The position numbers were made by a program, and so were the translations under genes. The notes beneath the pieces were generated by a model, which was not told the DNA's origin, ran no database searches, and saw nothing but the letters and a program-made list of their open reading frames with translations. A stretch of DNA of 64,000 nucleotides, from NCBI GenBank assembly GCA_039939375.1, contig JBDVJO010000011.1:62001-126000 (forward strand), written 5' to 3'. The stretch is from Paracrocinitomix sp039939375 (GTDB lineage Bacteria; Bacteroidota; Bacteroidia; Flavobacteriales_D; Crocinitomicaceae). This document shows, in pieces, positions 34,989 to 42,844 of this stretch (position 1 is its first letter; each line of letters opens with the position of its first letter).

Positions 34989-35824
34989 ATAGTTACATAT
35001 CATCAGGAATTTTGGAACAGTATGTTCTGAATTCAGCTAGCCCACAAGAGCGGCAAGAAGTGGAGTGTATGTCTCATATTTATCCAGAAATTAAAACGGC
35101 TTTAACTCAGCTGCAAACGGCTATAGAAAATTACGCCCAAGCACATGCGGTTGAACCTCCAGCTGCGCTTAAGGCAAAAATTATGGCTGAGGTTGACAAA
35201 ACTCCTCAAGATTCTGGCGAAAGCACTCCAGTAATTCCTATTAATTCAAGTAAAACAGCAACTAAAGAATTTAATAGATATGGTAAGTTAGCCATAGCTG
35301 CAAGTATTTGTTTACTCGTTGGATTAGGAGTAACGTATCTCACTTTAAATGGTAAAGTAAATGAGCTTTCTGCAGATGTCGCGTCTTTGTCTAGCAAGAA
35401 TGATCAACTAAACGGAGAAAACTCAAACTTGAATGCTGTTGTTGATTCGTTAAGTGGCAATCTCTCTGCGAATACTGCATTATTGGCTGATTTATCTTCG
35501 TTTGATACTAAAAAAGTTCAATTGGGTGGAACAGACCTAAGTCCGGAATCAAAAGTAAATGTGTTTTGGAATGCAGCTTCTAAGAATGTTTACATGAAAG
35601 TAGACGATTTACCAGCCCATGCTGAAGACAAGCAATACCAACTTTGGGCAATAGTTGACGGAACACCAACTGATATGGGGGTATTTGATATCTCATTGGC
35701 AAGTAACCTTCAACAAATGCCTTATCCGGTAGAAAACGCACAGGCATTTGCAATTACTTTAGAAGAAAAAGGTGGGGTTGAAAGTCCTACTTTAAGCGAG
35801 CTTTACGTTATTGGTAACGTTTAA
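34979..35824 (+). CDS. RskA-type membrane anti-sigma factor
   Basis: A 281-residue anti-sigma factor starting at a TTG that overlaps the sigma-factor end. A later ATG would remove the conserved N-terminus (ISSGILEQYVLNSASPQERQ). It has a cytoplasmic sigma-binding region without the zinc HxxxCxxC motif, one membrane helix (103-122), a coiled-coil stretch (about 124-175), and a periplasmic anti-sigma-K domain (KQYQLWAIVDGTPTDMGVFD). It is expected to hold the sigma factor at the membrane until an envelope signal frees it. Its last 120 bases recur downstream of the CHRD gene. Confidence 0.9.
   Translation: MDINSYISSGILEQYVLNSASPQERQEVECMSHIYPEIKTALTQLQTAIENYAQAHAVEPPAALKAKIMAEVDKTPQDSGESTPVIPINSSKTATKEFNRYGKLAIAASICLLVGLGVTYLTLNGKVNELSADVASLSSKNDQLNGENSNLNAVVDSLSGNLSANTALLADLSSFDTKKVQLGGTDLSPESKVNVFWNAASKNVYMKVDDLPAHAEDKQYQLWAIVDGTPTDMGVFDISLASNLQQMPYPVENAQAFAITLEEKGGVESPTLSELYVIGNV
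35705..35824 (+). repeat. 120-bp direct repeat, copy 1 (3' end of the anti-sigma gene)
   Basis: This segment encodes the last 39 residues and stop of the anti-sigma factor. It matches 39390-39509 without gaps, with nine mismatches (92.5% identity). The two copies start 3685 bases apart and bracket the CHRD gene. Confidence 0.95.
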
Positions 35825-35909
35825 TTTCACCCCAATCCAACTTTTTTTTATTTTTTTTCTTACTGACAGTAGAGGTTCTCAGCTCTTTTGAATAATAATT
35901 CCATTTTCA

Positions 35910-35941
35910 AAAATCCAACACTTCATCCGCTTCGTATGTAT
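35910..35941 (+). promoter_or_regulatory. Putative ECF promoter of the CHRD gene
   Basis: AAAATCCAA (35910-35918), 12 bases, then TTCGTATGTAT (35931-35941), ending 20 bases before the CHRD start codon. The same two blocks with the same spacing recur at 39521-39552 after the second copy of the anti-sigma 3' end. The CGTA block resembles ECF -10 motifs. It is probably read by the sigma factor encoded at 34.4 kb, which is an inference. Confidence 0.5.
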
Positions 35942-35961
35942 CCCAAATAAAAAAAAGAATT

Positions 35962-38900
35962 ATGAAAAAAATTATACGATTAGGAACAGCCTTTTTGGGA
36001 ATCTTGATTTCATCTGGCTCTGCTTTTGCAGGACATTTGGAAGATGAATTACTAATTACGGCTAAATTAGATGGCGATCAATCCGTCCCATCAGTCACAA
36101 CCAACGCAGTTGGAGTGGCATCTTTTACTTTAAACAGTTCATGGGACACCATGTTCGTCAATATCAGTGTGAACGGGTTATCAGGTCCAATAACAGGAAT
36201 TCATGTACATGAAGGTCTTGCAGGAACTTCAGGAGGTGTAATTACTGATTTAGGACCTTTCGTTACAAGAAATAGAGTTATCACGCATCTTACTGGAGCT
36301 GATTTAACAGCTGAAATGATCTCTAACTATTTAAACGGAAGTTATTATGTGAATGTACATACAGACGCCAATCCTGGTGGAGAAATCAGAGGTCAATTAG
36401 GACTAGAACGTGACTGGGGTTTCAGAGCAGATTTGGATACTATGCAGCAAAATGCACCCGTTACAAACGAAGCTTTTGGTGTAAGTTATTTCAATTTAAG
36501 CCACGACCAATCAACTCTAGAAGTTAGAATGGCCGCGGATGGATTAAGTGGTGCAATTACTGCGTCTCACTTACATTATGGATTAATTGGAACTGATGGT
36601 GGCGTTGCCTTAGATCTTTCACCTTATATCGTTGGTAACACCATTGTTGGTGAAATTGACGTAACTGGAATGACTGATTTGATTGAGGCTATGATAGCTG
36701 ATTCAATTTATATCAACTTACACACAGCAGCCAATCCAGGTGGAGAAATCAGAGGTCAACTTTGGTTAGATAATAGAATCTCATTTGATTCCTGGTTAAA
36801 CACGGCACAACAGGTAACTCCACCAGTAGGAGCAACAGGTACTGGTTCTGCTTACCTTTCTTTAAACACTACGTTAGATACAATGTGGTACGAAATTCAA
36901 GCAGAAAGCATGACTGGTGCTATTACAGCAGCTCATTTGCATGATGGAGCAGTTGGTGTTGATGGAGGTGTACTAATAGATTTAAGTGGTGATATCGTTG
37001 GAAACAGAATTTCAGGAATGATTACTGGCGTTGCCATCACTACAGATTTAGTAAGCAAATTATTAAAAGGAGAAGTTTACATTAACATGCACACAGCTAT
37101 GAACGCTGGCGGAGAAATTAGAGGTCAAGTTTATAGAAATGCTAGAGAAGGTTATGCCTTGGCTTTAGAAGGAAACCAATTGGTACCTACTGAATTTTCA
37201 GTTGCTAAAGGTGGTGGAATCGTTTCGGTAAACAGAGATCAAACTGACGCACACTTTATGATTGTCGTGAGTGACTTAACTGGACCTTTAACAGCTTCAC
37301 ATTTCCACAATGCTTCAGTTGGTGTTAACGGTGGTGTTTTATTAGATTTGACTCCTTACTTTTCTGGATCAGCAACAGATGACGCTGCTTTCGGTTATTG
37401 GAAGAGCACAGATGTGACTCCATTCACAACAGCTAGTTCTGTTGAGTTTAGAAACAATGACGTTTATGTAAACATCCACACAGCTGAAAAGCCAAATGGT
37501 GAAGTAAGAGGTCAAGTTTTAAGAGGTGCCCAAGAATTTTGGCATCAAACTGTTGATAATGGCATGAGACCAGAAGATCCTTTGTTTAACGCGGAGATTT
37601 TATTCTCAGCAAAGTTAACAGGTGATCAAGAGGTTCCTGTGGTTACAACTTCTGCAACTGGTGTTGGTGGATTCTTATTGAATGCTACAAGAGATACTAT
37701 TTGGGTAAACATCAACTTAGATGGATTAAGCGGACCAATAACTGGAATGCATATTCATGAGGGTGCAGTTGGCGCAACAGGTCCAGTGGTTGAAGATTTA
37801 GGACCAATGTTAACTGGAAATCAAGCAAGAGGATTCATTACTGGATTTGAATTGAACAAATACATCACGGGAGCATATTATGTAAACGTGCACACTGATG
37901 CTGAACCGAATGGTGAAATCAGAGGTCAAATTGGTTTTGAAACTGATTGGACGTTTGAGGCAACTTTAGAAGGAGCACAAGAAGTTCCGGCTGTTACTAC
38001 AACTGCTCAAGGAAAAGGTGTTTTTAACTTATCAAAAGATGAAACTGCTTTAGAAATCAGAATCGTATCAACAGGTCTTTCAGGTCCGATTACAGGTGCA
38101 CACTTACATGTAGGAGCGGCTGGCACAAACGGAGCAGCTGTTGAAGATTTATCTGCTTTTATTGTAGATAACAGTATTTCAGTAACTGTAGACCCAACGG
38201 CTTATTTAGCTGATTTAAAAGCAGGTGATATATACATCAATATTCACACTGATGCAAACGCAGGTGGTGAAATTAGAGGTCAATTATCACTTACCGAAGG
38301 GTTTATTTTAGATACATGGATGAATGGAGCTCAAGAAGATCCTGAAGAAGATGTGGCAGGACAAGGTGTTGGTACATTCTGGTTTAACGAAACTTGGGAT
38401 ACATTGAGCTACGATATTTTAGTAGACCAATTAAGTGCATCTATAAGCGGAATCCATATTCACAATGGTGCTGTTGGAGTAAGTGGTGCAGTTGATGTTG
38501 ATTTGAGTGGTGATGTAACAGGAAATTCAATTTCTGGAATTATCACTGGGGCATCATTAACGACTGATTTAATTGATCGATTAATTTTAGGTGAGTCTTA
38601 TGTCAACTTGCACACTTCAATGTTTCCAAATGGTGAAATTAGAGGTCAAGTTTACAGATTAGCAAGAGATGGTTATTCTTACACAATGTGCGGCGAACAA
38701 GAGGCTCCAGCAATTGAAGTTGATGGATATGGCGGTGGAATTTTATCTACAGATAGATATAATACCAATGCTCACTTAATGTTCACAACTACTGATTTAA
38801 CAGGTGCAATTACAGGTTCTCATATTCACAACGGAGCAGTAGGAACAGCCGGAGCTGTTTTATATGATGTTTCAGGAGATGTGGTTGACAATAGCGCATT

Positions 38901-39312
38901 CACTTACGTTGTAATTGATTCAGCTGCTGGTTCTCAAATTAAATTAGGAAACACATACATTAATGTTCACACTGCTGCAAATGCTGGTGGTGAGGTTAGA
39001 GGACAATTTGATAATACGACAGACTGTGCAAACTTAGCAGTTGGTCTAGACAACTTATCAAATGATGCATTCTTCAACGTGTATCCGAACCCTTTCAACA
39101 CATCTGTAACTATTCGTTACGATTTTGAAAACAACGAAAATGCGCAAGTAATAATAACGGACATTTTAGGAAATTCAATCTCAGTTTCTAACCTTGCTTC
39201 TACAAGTGGAACAGAAACGTTTGAGTTATCTGAATTGCCTTCAGGAATTTACTTCGTTAATTTAATATTAGACAATGCTACCATGAAAACTCTCAAAATG
39301 GTAAAGCAGTAA
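35962..39312 (+). CDS. Secreted protein with eight CHRD domains and T9SS type A sorting domain
   Basis: A 1116-residue protein with a signal peptide (about 1-23, ending AFA). Eight CHRD domains of about 120 residues each end in a GE[IV]RGQ motif (the Gly of GQ near residues 144, 265, 388, 517, 655, 773, 895, 1014). A Por-secretion C-terminal domain starts at about 1034 (FFNVYPNPFNTSVTIRYDF). Each CHRD has the family's I[TS].[AGS]H.H.[GA]..G core. Domains 5-8 repeat domains 1-4 in order, so an ancestral tetrad was duplicated. CHRD domains occur in chordin and in many bacterial surface proteins, and their binding partner is unclear. The gene sits behind a sigma/anti-sigma pair that probably controls it. 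Confidence 0.93.
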   Translation: MKKIIRLGTAFLGILISSGSAFAGHLEDELLITAKLDGDQSVPSVTTNAVGVASFTLNSSWDTMFVNISVNGLSGPITGIHVHEGLAGTSGGVITDLGPFVTRNRVITHLTGADLTAEMISNYLNGSYYVNVHTDANPGGEIRGQLGLERDWGFRADLDTMQQNAPVTNEAFGVSYFNLSHDQSTLEVRMAADGLSGAITASHLHYGLIGTDGGVALDLSPYIVGNTIVGEIDVTGMTDLIEAMIADSIYINLHTAANPGGEIRGQLWLDNRISFDSWLNTAQQVTPPVGATGTGSAYLSLNTTLDTMWYEIQAESMTGAITAAHLHDGAVGVDGGVLIDLSGDIVGNRISGMITGVAITTDLVSKLLKGEVYINMHTAMNAGGEIRGQVYRNAREGYALALEGNQLVPTEFSVAKGGGIVSVNRDQTDAHFMIVVSDLTGPLTASHFHNASVGVNGGVLLDLTPYFSGSATDDAAFGYWKSTDVTPFTTASSVEFRNNDVYVNIHTAEKPNGEVRGQVLRGAQEFWHQTVDNGMRPEDPLFNAEILFSAKLTGDQEVPVVTTSATGVGGFLLNATRDTIWVNINLDGLSGPITGMHIHEGAVGATGPVVEDLGPMLTGNQARGFITGFELNKYITGAYYVNVHTDAEPNGEIRGQIGFETDWTFEATLEGAQEVPAVTTTAQGKGVFNLSKDETALEIRIVSTGLSGPITGAHLHVGAAGTNGAAVEDLSAFIVDNSISVTVDPTAYLADLKAGDIYINIHTDANAGGEIRGQLSLTEGFILDTWMNGAQEDPEEDVAGQGVGTFWFNETWDTLSYDILVDQLSASISGIHIHNGAVGVSGAVDVDLSGDVTGNSISGIITGASLTTDLIDRLILGESYVNLHTSMFPNGEIRGQVYRLARDGYSYTMCGEQEAPAIEVDGYGGGILSTDRYNTNAHLMFTTTDLTGAITGSHIHNGAVGTAGAVLYDVSGDVVDNSAFTYVVIDSAAGSQIKLGNTYINVHTAANAGGEVRGQFDNTTDCANLAVGLDNLSNDAFFNVYPNPFNTSVTIRYDFENNENAQVIITDILGNSISVSNLASTSGTETFELSELPSGIYFVNLILDNATMKTLKMVKQ

Positions 39313-39341
39313 TTGGGCAAAGGTTCAATTCATAACAAGAG

Positions 39342-39373
39342 CGGCTCAGAATAATTTCTGAGCCGTTTTTTTT
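39342..39373 (+). terminator. Terminator of the CHRD gene
   Basis: Perfect 10-base arms (CGGCTCAGAA and TTCTGAGCCG) around TAAT, followed by eight T, 29 bases after the CHRD stop codon. Confidence 0.92.
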
Positions 39374-39382
39374 ATTTAGACG

Positions 39383-39509
39383 TGGCTTCAACCTTCAACA
39401 AATGCCTTATCAAGTGGAAAACACACAGGCATTTGCAATTACCTTAGAAGAAAAAGGCGGGGTTGAAAGCCCTACGTTAAGTGAGCTTTACGTTATTGGT
39501 AACGTTTAA
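39383..39509 (+). pseudogene. Displaced 3' fragment of an anti-sigma gene (direct repeat, copy 2)
   Basis: Bases 39390-39509 repeat the last 120 bases of the anti-sigma gene in frame with its stop. The fragment encodes NLQQMPYQVENTQAF through to ELYVIGNV. Of nine differences, six are synonymous, and the rest change one Pro to Gln and one Ala to Thr. Weak similarity continues a few bases upstream (TGGC). There is no start codon and nothing before it but the CHRD terminator, so it cannot be expressed as a protein. It is either a remnant of a duplicated locus or the right-hand border of a cassette. Confidence 0.9.
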
Positions 39510-39520
39510 ATTCTTTTCTA

Positions 39521-39552
39521 AAAATCCAAAATTAAAAATCGTTCGTAAGTAT
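39521..39552 (+). promoter_or_regulatory. Second copy of the putative ECF promoter
   Basis: AAAATCCAA (39521-39529), 12 bases, TTCGTAAGTAT (39542-39552). This is the same arrangement as before the CHRD gene, but only 12 bases after the displaced anti-sigma 3' end. It is followed by a seven-codon frame (ATG at 39609, MKNSTFK, stop) and a terminator, so no full gene remains downstream. Confidence 0.45.
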
Positions 39553-39646
39553 AGAAAGTAACTGAGAACATCTCTTCTTAAGTTACTGGAAAGCTTGAGT
39601 ACAATACCATGAAAAACTCTACATTTAAATAAATCAAGCTTAATTG
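39553..39646. other. Decayed stretch between the second promoter copy and a terminator
   Basis: No gene is present. A short frame at 39609-39632 (ATGAAAAACTCTACATTT then AAA and TAA) looks like the first codons of a lost exported protein, but it is too short to be sure. Confidence 0.35.
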
Positions 39647-39677
39647 GGGCGGCAGAATTTTCTGCTGCCCTTTTTTT
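39647..39677 (+). terminator. Terminator with no intact gene before it
   Basis: GGGCGGCAGAA and TTCTGCTGCCC pair (one G-T pair) and are followed by seven T on the plus strand. The last gene on that strand already has its own terminator at 39342, so this one probably belonged to a gene that is now gone. Confidence 0.8.
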
Positions 39678-40515
39678 AAAAATAAGCTGCCAAGATTTTC
39701 CACTCTTTGGCCTTAATCTCTGTATAGCCTTCTTCAAAGTGTTTTGTGTAAATCATCTCTCCGGTTAGGATATTAATCAAAGACAATTCGGTTTTTGTGT
39801 TCACTGAATAATACAATAAATAGTGTGTTCTGCTTTTCGTATTTAAGGCATTAAAAAACTCTTCCTTCGCATGTAATCTATGCGTAATGTCCATCTTTTT
39901 AATGTGATCGATATTGATAAAGTGTACCAAAGCTTCTCTATCCAGAATTAAGGTGTTGCCTAAGTTTCCTTTATGCTCTGCAACAATTGCCTCTGCAATA
40001 TTTTCATTCATTAAATCATTCTTATTGTGCAGTTTTTTCTCTTTAATCAATGTTAGACCCTTGTTAAGGGCCTGGATAATATATCTGTTAAACAAGTACT
40101 CTTCGTCTTCTTCAAGTAATTCATAAAAACCATTGTAATACATGTAGCCAAGGGTTTGGTTGAAAGGAACCGTTTTATCTTTCTTGTAGAGTGCCGCCGG
40201 CTGTAAAACCAAAATATGTTGGTTTTTACGATCCATGACATGTTTCTTGGTTTTTGTTTTCGTTGTGACAAACAGAGCAACCATTTCTTTAGGTGCTCTT
40301 TTATATTGTTCTACAAAGGTGTAATCTGAGATTTTCCAATATTTATCTAAAGCATCTAACATTGAAGCGTCAAAAATGGAGTCCCCTGTTTTAAGAAAGC
40401 AAATTCCATGTTCAAGCATGTTTTTAAATGCCAAATCTTGATGCCCGAAATTGAACACTTGCGCTTGGCTAGATGACGCACAAACTATTAATAAGCCTAA
40501 AAGTATGTTTTTCAT
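39676..40515 (-). CDS. Uncharacterised exported protein
   Basis: An unrecognised 279-residue protein with a signal peptide (MKNILLGLLIVCASSSQAQ). The mature part is mixed alpha/beta and rich in Lys, Leu and Tyr, with no repeats or catalytic motif that I can identify. The stop codon lies in the T run of the plus-strand terminator. It is followed upstream by marC (ten-base gap), so it may share its transcript. A periplasmic location is likely from the signal peptide. Confidence 0.65.
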   Translation of the reverse strand: MKNILLGLLIVCASSSQAQVFNFGHQDLAFKNMLEHGICFLKTGDSIFDASMLDALDKYWKISDYTFVEQYKRAPKEMVALFVTTKTKTKKHVMDRKNQHILVLQPAALYKKDKTVPFNQTLGYMYYNGFYELLEEDEEYLFNRYIIQALNKGLTLIKEKKLHNKNDLMNENIAEAIVAEHKGNLGNTLILDREALVHFINIDHIKKMDITHRLHAKEEFFNALNTKSRTHYLLYYSVNTKTELSLINILTGEMIYTKHFEEGYTEIKAKEWKILAAYF

Positions 40516-40525
40516 ATTTTCTTTA

Positions 40526-41122
40526 TTAATCTACAAATGCGAATAACTCTTTCGCGTTATCAGCAAATAACTTTACGGCAATCGCTAACAAAATTATGCC
40601 AAACACTTTTTTCAAGATAGCAATTCCACCTTCACCTAATAATTGTTCTATTCTTTTTGTCAGTTTTAATACAATAAAGACCACGATAATATTTAAAAAG
40701 GCGGCAATGGCAATGTTCAGTTCGTTATAATCAACAGTTAATGAAATCAATGTTGTCATTGTTCCTGCTCCAGCAATCAGCGGAAAAGCCAGTGGGACAA
40801 TAGAAACAACCTTATAAGAAGCCGCTTCATCTTTAAATAACTCAATTCCAAAAATCATTTCAAATGCCAAGGCAAATAAAATCAGTGAACCGGCCACGGC
40901 GAATGCCTTTACATTCACTCCAAGCACACCTAACAATCCTTCTCCAGCAAAAAGAAACACCAACATTATCAATAATGCCACTATTGATGCTTTCAAGGCT
41001 TGAATTTTTCCTGCCTTTTCTTTCAAACTAATGATTATTGGGATGTTTCCAACAATATCAATCACCGCGAAAAGGATCATAAAAACCTTTCCAATCTCTA
41101 TTAAATCAAACTTAAATTCCAT
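40526..41122 (-). CDS. MarC-family integral membrane protein
   Basis: A 198-residue membrane protein with six predicted helices and family segments FAVIDIVGNIPIIISL, GIELFKDEAASYKVVSIVPL and PLIAGAGTMTTLISLT. MarC (UPF0056) proteins were once linked to antibiotic resistance, but that was withdrawn, and their transported substrate is unknown. The length is normal. The start overlaps the purN end by 11 bases. Confidence 0.9.
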   Translation of the reverse strand: MEFKFDLIEIGKVFMILFAVIDIVGNIPIIISLKEKAGKIQALKASIVALLIMLVFLFAGEGLLGVLGVNVKAFAVAGSLILFALAFEMIFGIELFKDEAASYKVVSIVPLAFPLIAGAGTMTTLISLTVDYNELNIAIAAFLNIIVVFIVLKLTKRIEQLLGEGGIAILKKVFGIILLAIAVKLFADNAKELFAFVD

Positions 41123-41690
41123 TCTCTATTACTTTTTCAATGCAGGGCGCAAAATATTTATGTTCTAACGCTAACACCTTTCGTTGTACATCTTCAGCAG
41201 AATCAGAAGCTTCAATTTTACATTTATGTTGTTCTATGATGGCTCCTTCATCATAATTTTCGTTCACAAAGTGAATCGTTGGGCCTGATTCAGTTTCCCG
41301 AGCTTTCACCACTGCCCTGTGGACGTTCATTCCGTACATTCCTTTCCCGCCAAATTTTGGCAACAATGCTGGATGTATATTGACAATTTTATTTGGATAA
41401 GCCTCAATAAGATCATCACCAATTTTTTTAAGATAACCCGCTAGGACAATAAAATCAATTTTCTCGTCCTTTAATTTTTGAAGTAGGCTTCCGTTTTCAG
41501 CATCTTCTTTTGAATGCACAAAAGAAGGTACATTGTGATTTTGAGCTCTTTCTAAAACACCTGCTTTTGCAGCGTTTGTTACGACCAATCGTATTGAAAT
41601 GCGTTCATTCTTTTTAAAATGATTCAAGATTTGTTCAGCATTGCTGCCTCCTCCAGAAGCAAAAATTGCAATATGTACTTGATTAGTCAT
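41112..41690 (-). CDS. purN: Phosphoribosylglycinamide formyltransferase PurN
   Basis: PurN transfers a formyl group from 10-formyl-THF to GAR in purine synthesis. The 192-residue enzyme has the phosphate loop FASGGGSNAEQIL, the catalytic NIHPALLPKFGGKGMYG segment with the Asn-His pair, and the conserved Asp in YDEGAIIEQHK. It overlaps marC by 11 bases and is divergent from the nitroreductase gene. A TAnnTTTG promoter element lies 54 bases before its ATG. Confidence 0.95.
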   Translation of the reverse strand: MTNQVHIAIFASGGGSNAEQILNHFKKNERISIRLVVTNAAKAGVLERAQNHNVPSFVHSKEDAENGSLLQKLKDEKIDFIVLAGYLKKIGDDLIEAYPNKIVNIHPALLPKFGGKGMYGMNVHRAVVKARETESGPTIHFVNENYDEGAIIEQHKCKIEASDSAEDVQRKVLALEHKYFAPCIEKVIENGI

Positions 41691-41743
41691 GTTTTAGGAT
41701 AATCTTAATAAAACGCCGGCTTGTAATTTTTCTAAAGCCATTG

Positions 41744-41777
41744 CAAAGGTATATTTATTCATTCTCAGTAAACCAAA
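41744..41777 (-). promoter_or_regulatory. Probable promoter of purN-marC
   Basis: On the minus strand TTTG (41774-41777) is followed after 22 bases by TACCTTTG (41744-41751), matching the -33/-7 pattern of Bacteroidota with slightly long spacing. It lies 54 bases before the purN start. Confidence 0.45.
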
Positions 41778-41821
41778 ATAAAACGTTACTTTTATTACAA
41801 TTCAAAGAAAATACTTTAAAA

Positions 41822-42496
41822 ATGTCTGATATTGATTACCCTTTTATTCCTTACAAACAAGTTGAATTTGACGAAGCAGAAATGATTGAGCGTTCAAAAG
41901 CGTATTATGAGTTCATGGATAAACGCCGTTCAGTAAGAGAGTTTAAAGACAAGGATGTTCCGAGAGAAATAATAGAAAACATAGTCATGACTGCAAGCAG
42001 CGCGCCTTCAGGTGCGCATAAACAACCGTGGACATTTTGCATCATAAGAAGTGCTGACTTAAAAAGTAAGCTGCGTGCATTGGCTGAAGAAGAGGAGAAA
42101 CGCAACTATGAAAGTAGAATGAGTGAACGTTGGTTAGAAGATTTGGCGCCATTAGGTACAGATGAGGTAAAAGAATTCATTGATATTGCTCCTTGGATTA
42201 TCGTTGTAATGAAAAAATCATACGGATTTGACACCAAAGGAGAAAAAACACAAAATTATTATGTGAATGAATCTGTAGGAATTGCAAGTGGCTTTTTAAT
42301 TAGTGCAATTCACCAAGCAGGACTAGTAACATTGACCCATACGCCTAGCCCCATGAACTTTATAGCCAAGGCTTTAGGGCGTCCAGAAAATGAAAAGCCT
42401 TATTTATTATTGCCAATTGGATATGCCGCAGATGACTGTCAAGTACCTGACATACACCGCAAGGGCTTTGAGGAGGTTGCAATTTATTTCGAGTAA
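41822..42496 (+). CDS. Nitroreductase-family flavoprotein
   Basis: The ATG at 41822 is preferred because an in-frame start 81 bases upstream adds a segment without family similarity. The 224-residue protein has the FMN-binding start DKRRSVREFKDKDVPREIIE, the SSAPSGAHKQPWTFCII segment, and C-terminal LTHTPSPMNFIAKALGRPENE and LLPIGYA. It resembles the iodotyrosine-deiodinase/BluB branch of nitroreductases. The substrate is unknown. It is a single gene between divergent purN and acpP. Confidence 0.88.
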   Translation: MSDIDYPFIPYKQVEFDEAEMIERSKAYYEFMDKRRSVREFKDKDVPREIIENIVMTASSAPSGAHKQPWTFCIIRSADLKSKLRALAEEEEKRNYESRMSERWLEDLAPLGTDEVKEFIDIAPWIIVVMKKSYGFDTKGEKTQNYYVNESVGIASGFLISAIHQAGLVTLTHTPSPMNFIAKALGRPENEKPYLLLPIGYAADDCQVPDIHRKGFEEVAIYFE

Positions 42497-42499
42497 ATT

Positions 42500-42529
42500 T
42501 TGATTTTCTAGTTTTAAGTATTTTCTTTG
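42500..42529 (+). promoter_or_regulatory. Probable promoter of acpP-fabF-rnc
   Basis: TTG (42500-42502), 19 bases, then TTTCTTTG (42522-42529), one mismatch from TAnnTTTG. It lies 33 bases before the acpP ATG, a spacing typical for Bacteroidota. Confidence 0.5.
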
Positions 42530-42562
42530 CACACTGAATTAAACCATTAAAAACAGATTATT

Positions 42563-42799
42563 ATGTCTGATGTAAAATCAAGAGTAATGTCTATTATCGT
42601 AGACAAATTAGGAGTAGCAGAAGATGAAGTTACTGCAGAAGCAAGCTTCACAAACGACTTAGGTGCAGATTCTTTGGATACTGTTGAGTTGATTATGGAA
42701 TTCGAAAAAGAATTCAATATTGCAATTCCAGATGACCAAGCTGAAAAAATCCAAACAGTTGGAGATGCTATCTCTTACATTGAGGGTAACGCTAAGTAA
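42563..42799 (+). CDS. acpP: Acyl carrier protein
   Basis: A 78-residue acidic acyl carrier protein. The phosphopantetheine attachment Ser37 is in the DLGADSLDTVELIM motif. It carries growing acyl chains in type II fatty acid synthesis. fabF follows 45 bases later and rnc after that, the usual acpP-fabF-rnc order. Confidence 0.97.
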   Translation: MSDVKSRVMSIIVDKLGVAEDEVTAEASFTNDLGADSLDTVELIMEFEKEFNIAIPDDQAEKIQTVGDAISYIEGNAK

Positions 42800-42844
42800 T
42801 ATACTTCACAAAATTTAAGTTTTAATTTTTTTTAACGTCTATTC

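Noticed and set aside
36379..39006. Short near-identical DNA repeats (around GAAATCAGAGGTCAA) at regular spacing, CRISPR-like at first sight
   Set aside because: They encode the GEIRGQ ends of the eight CHRD domains, the spacing is about 360 bases, and the frame is open throughout.
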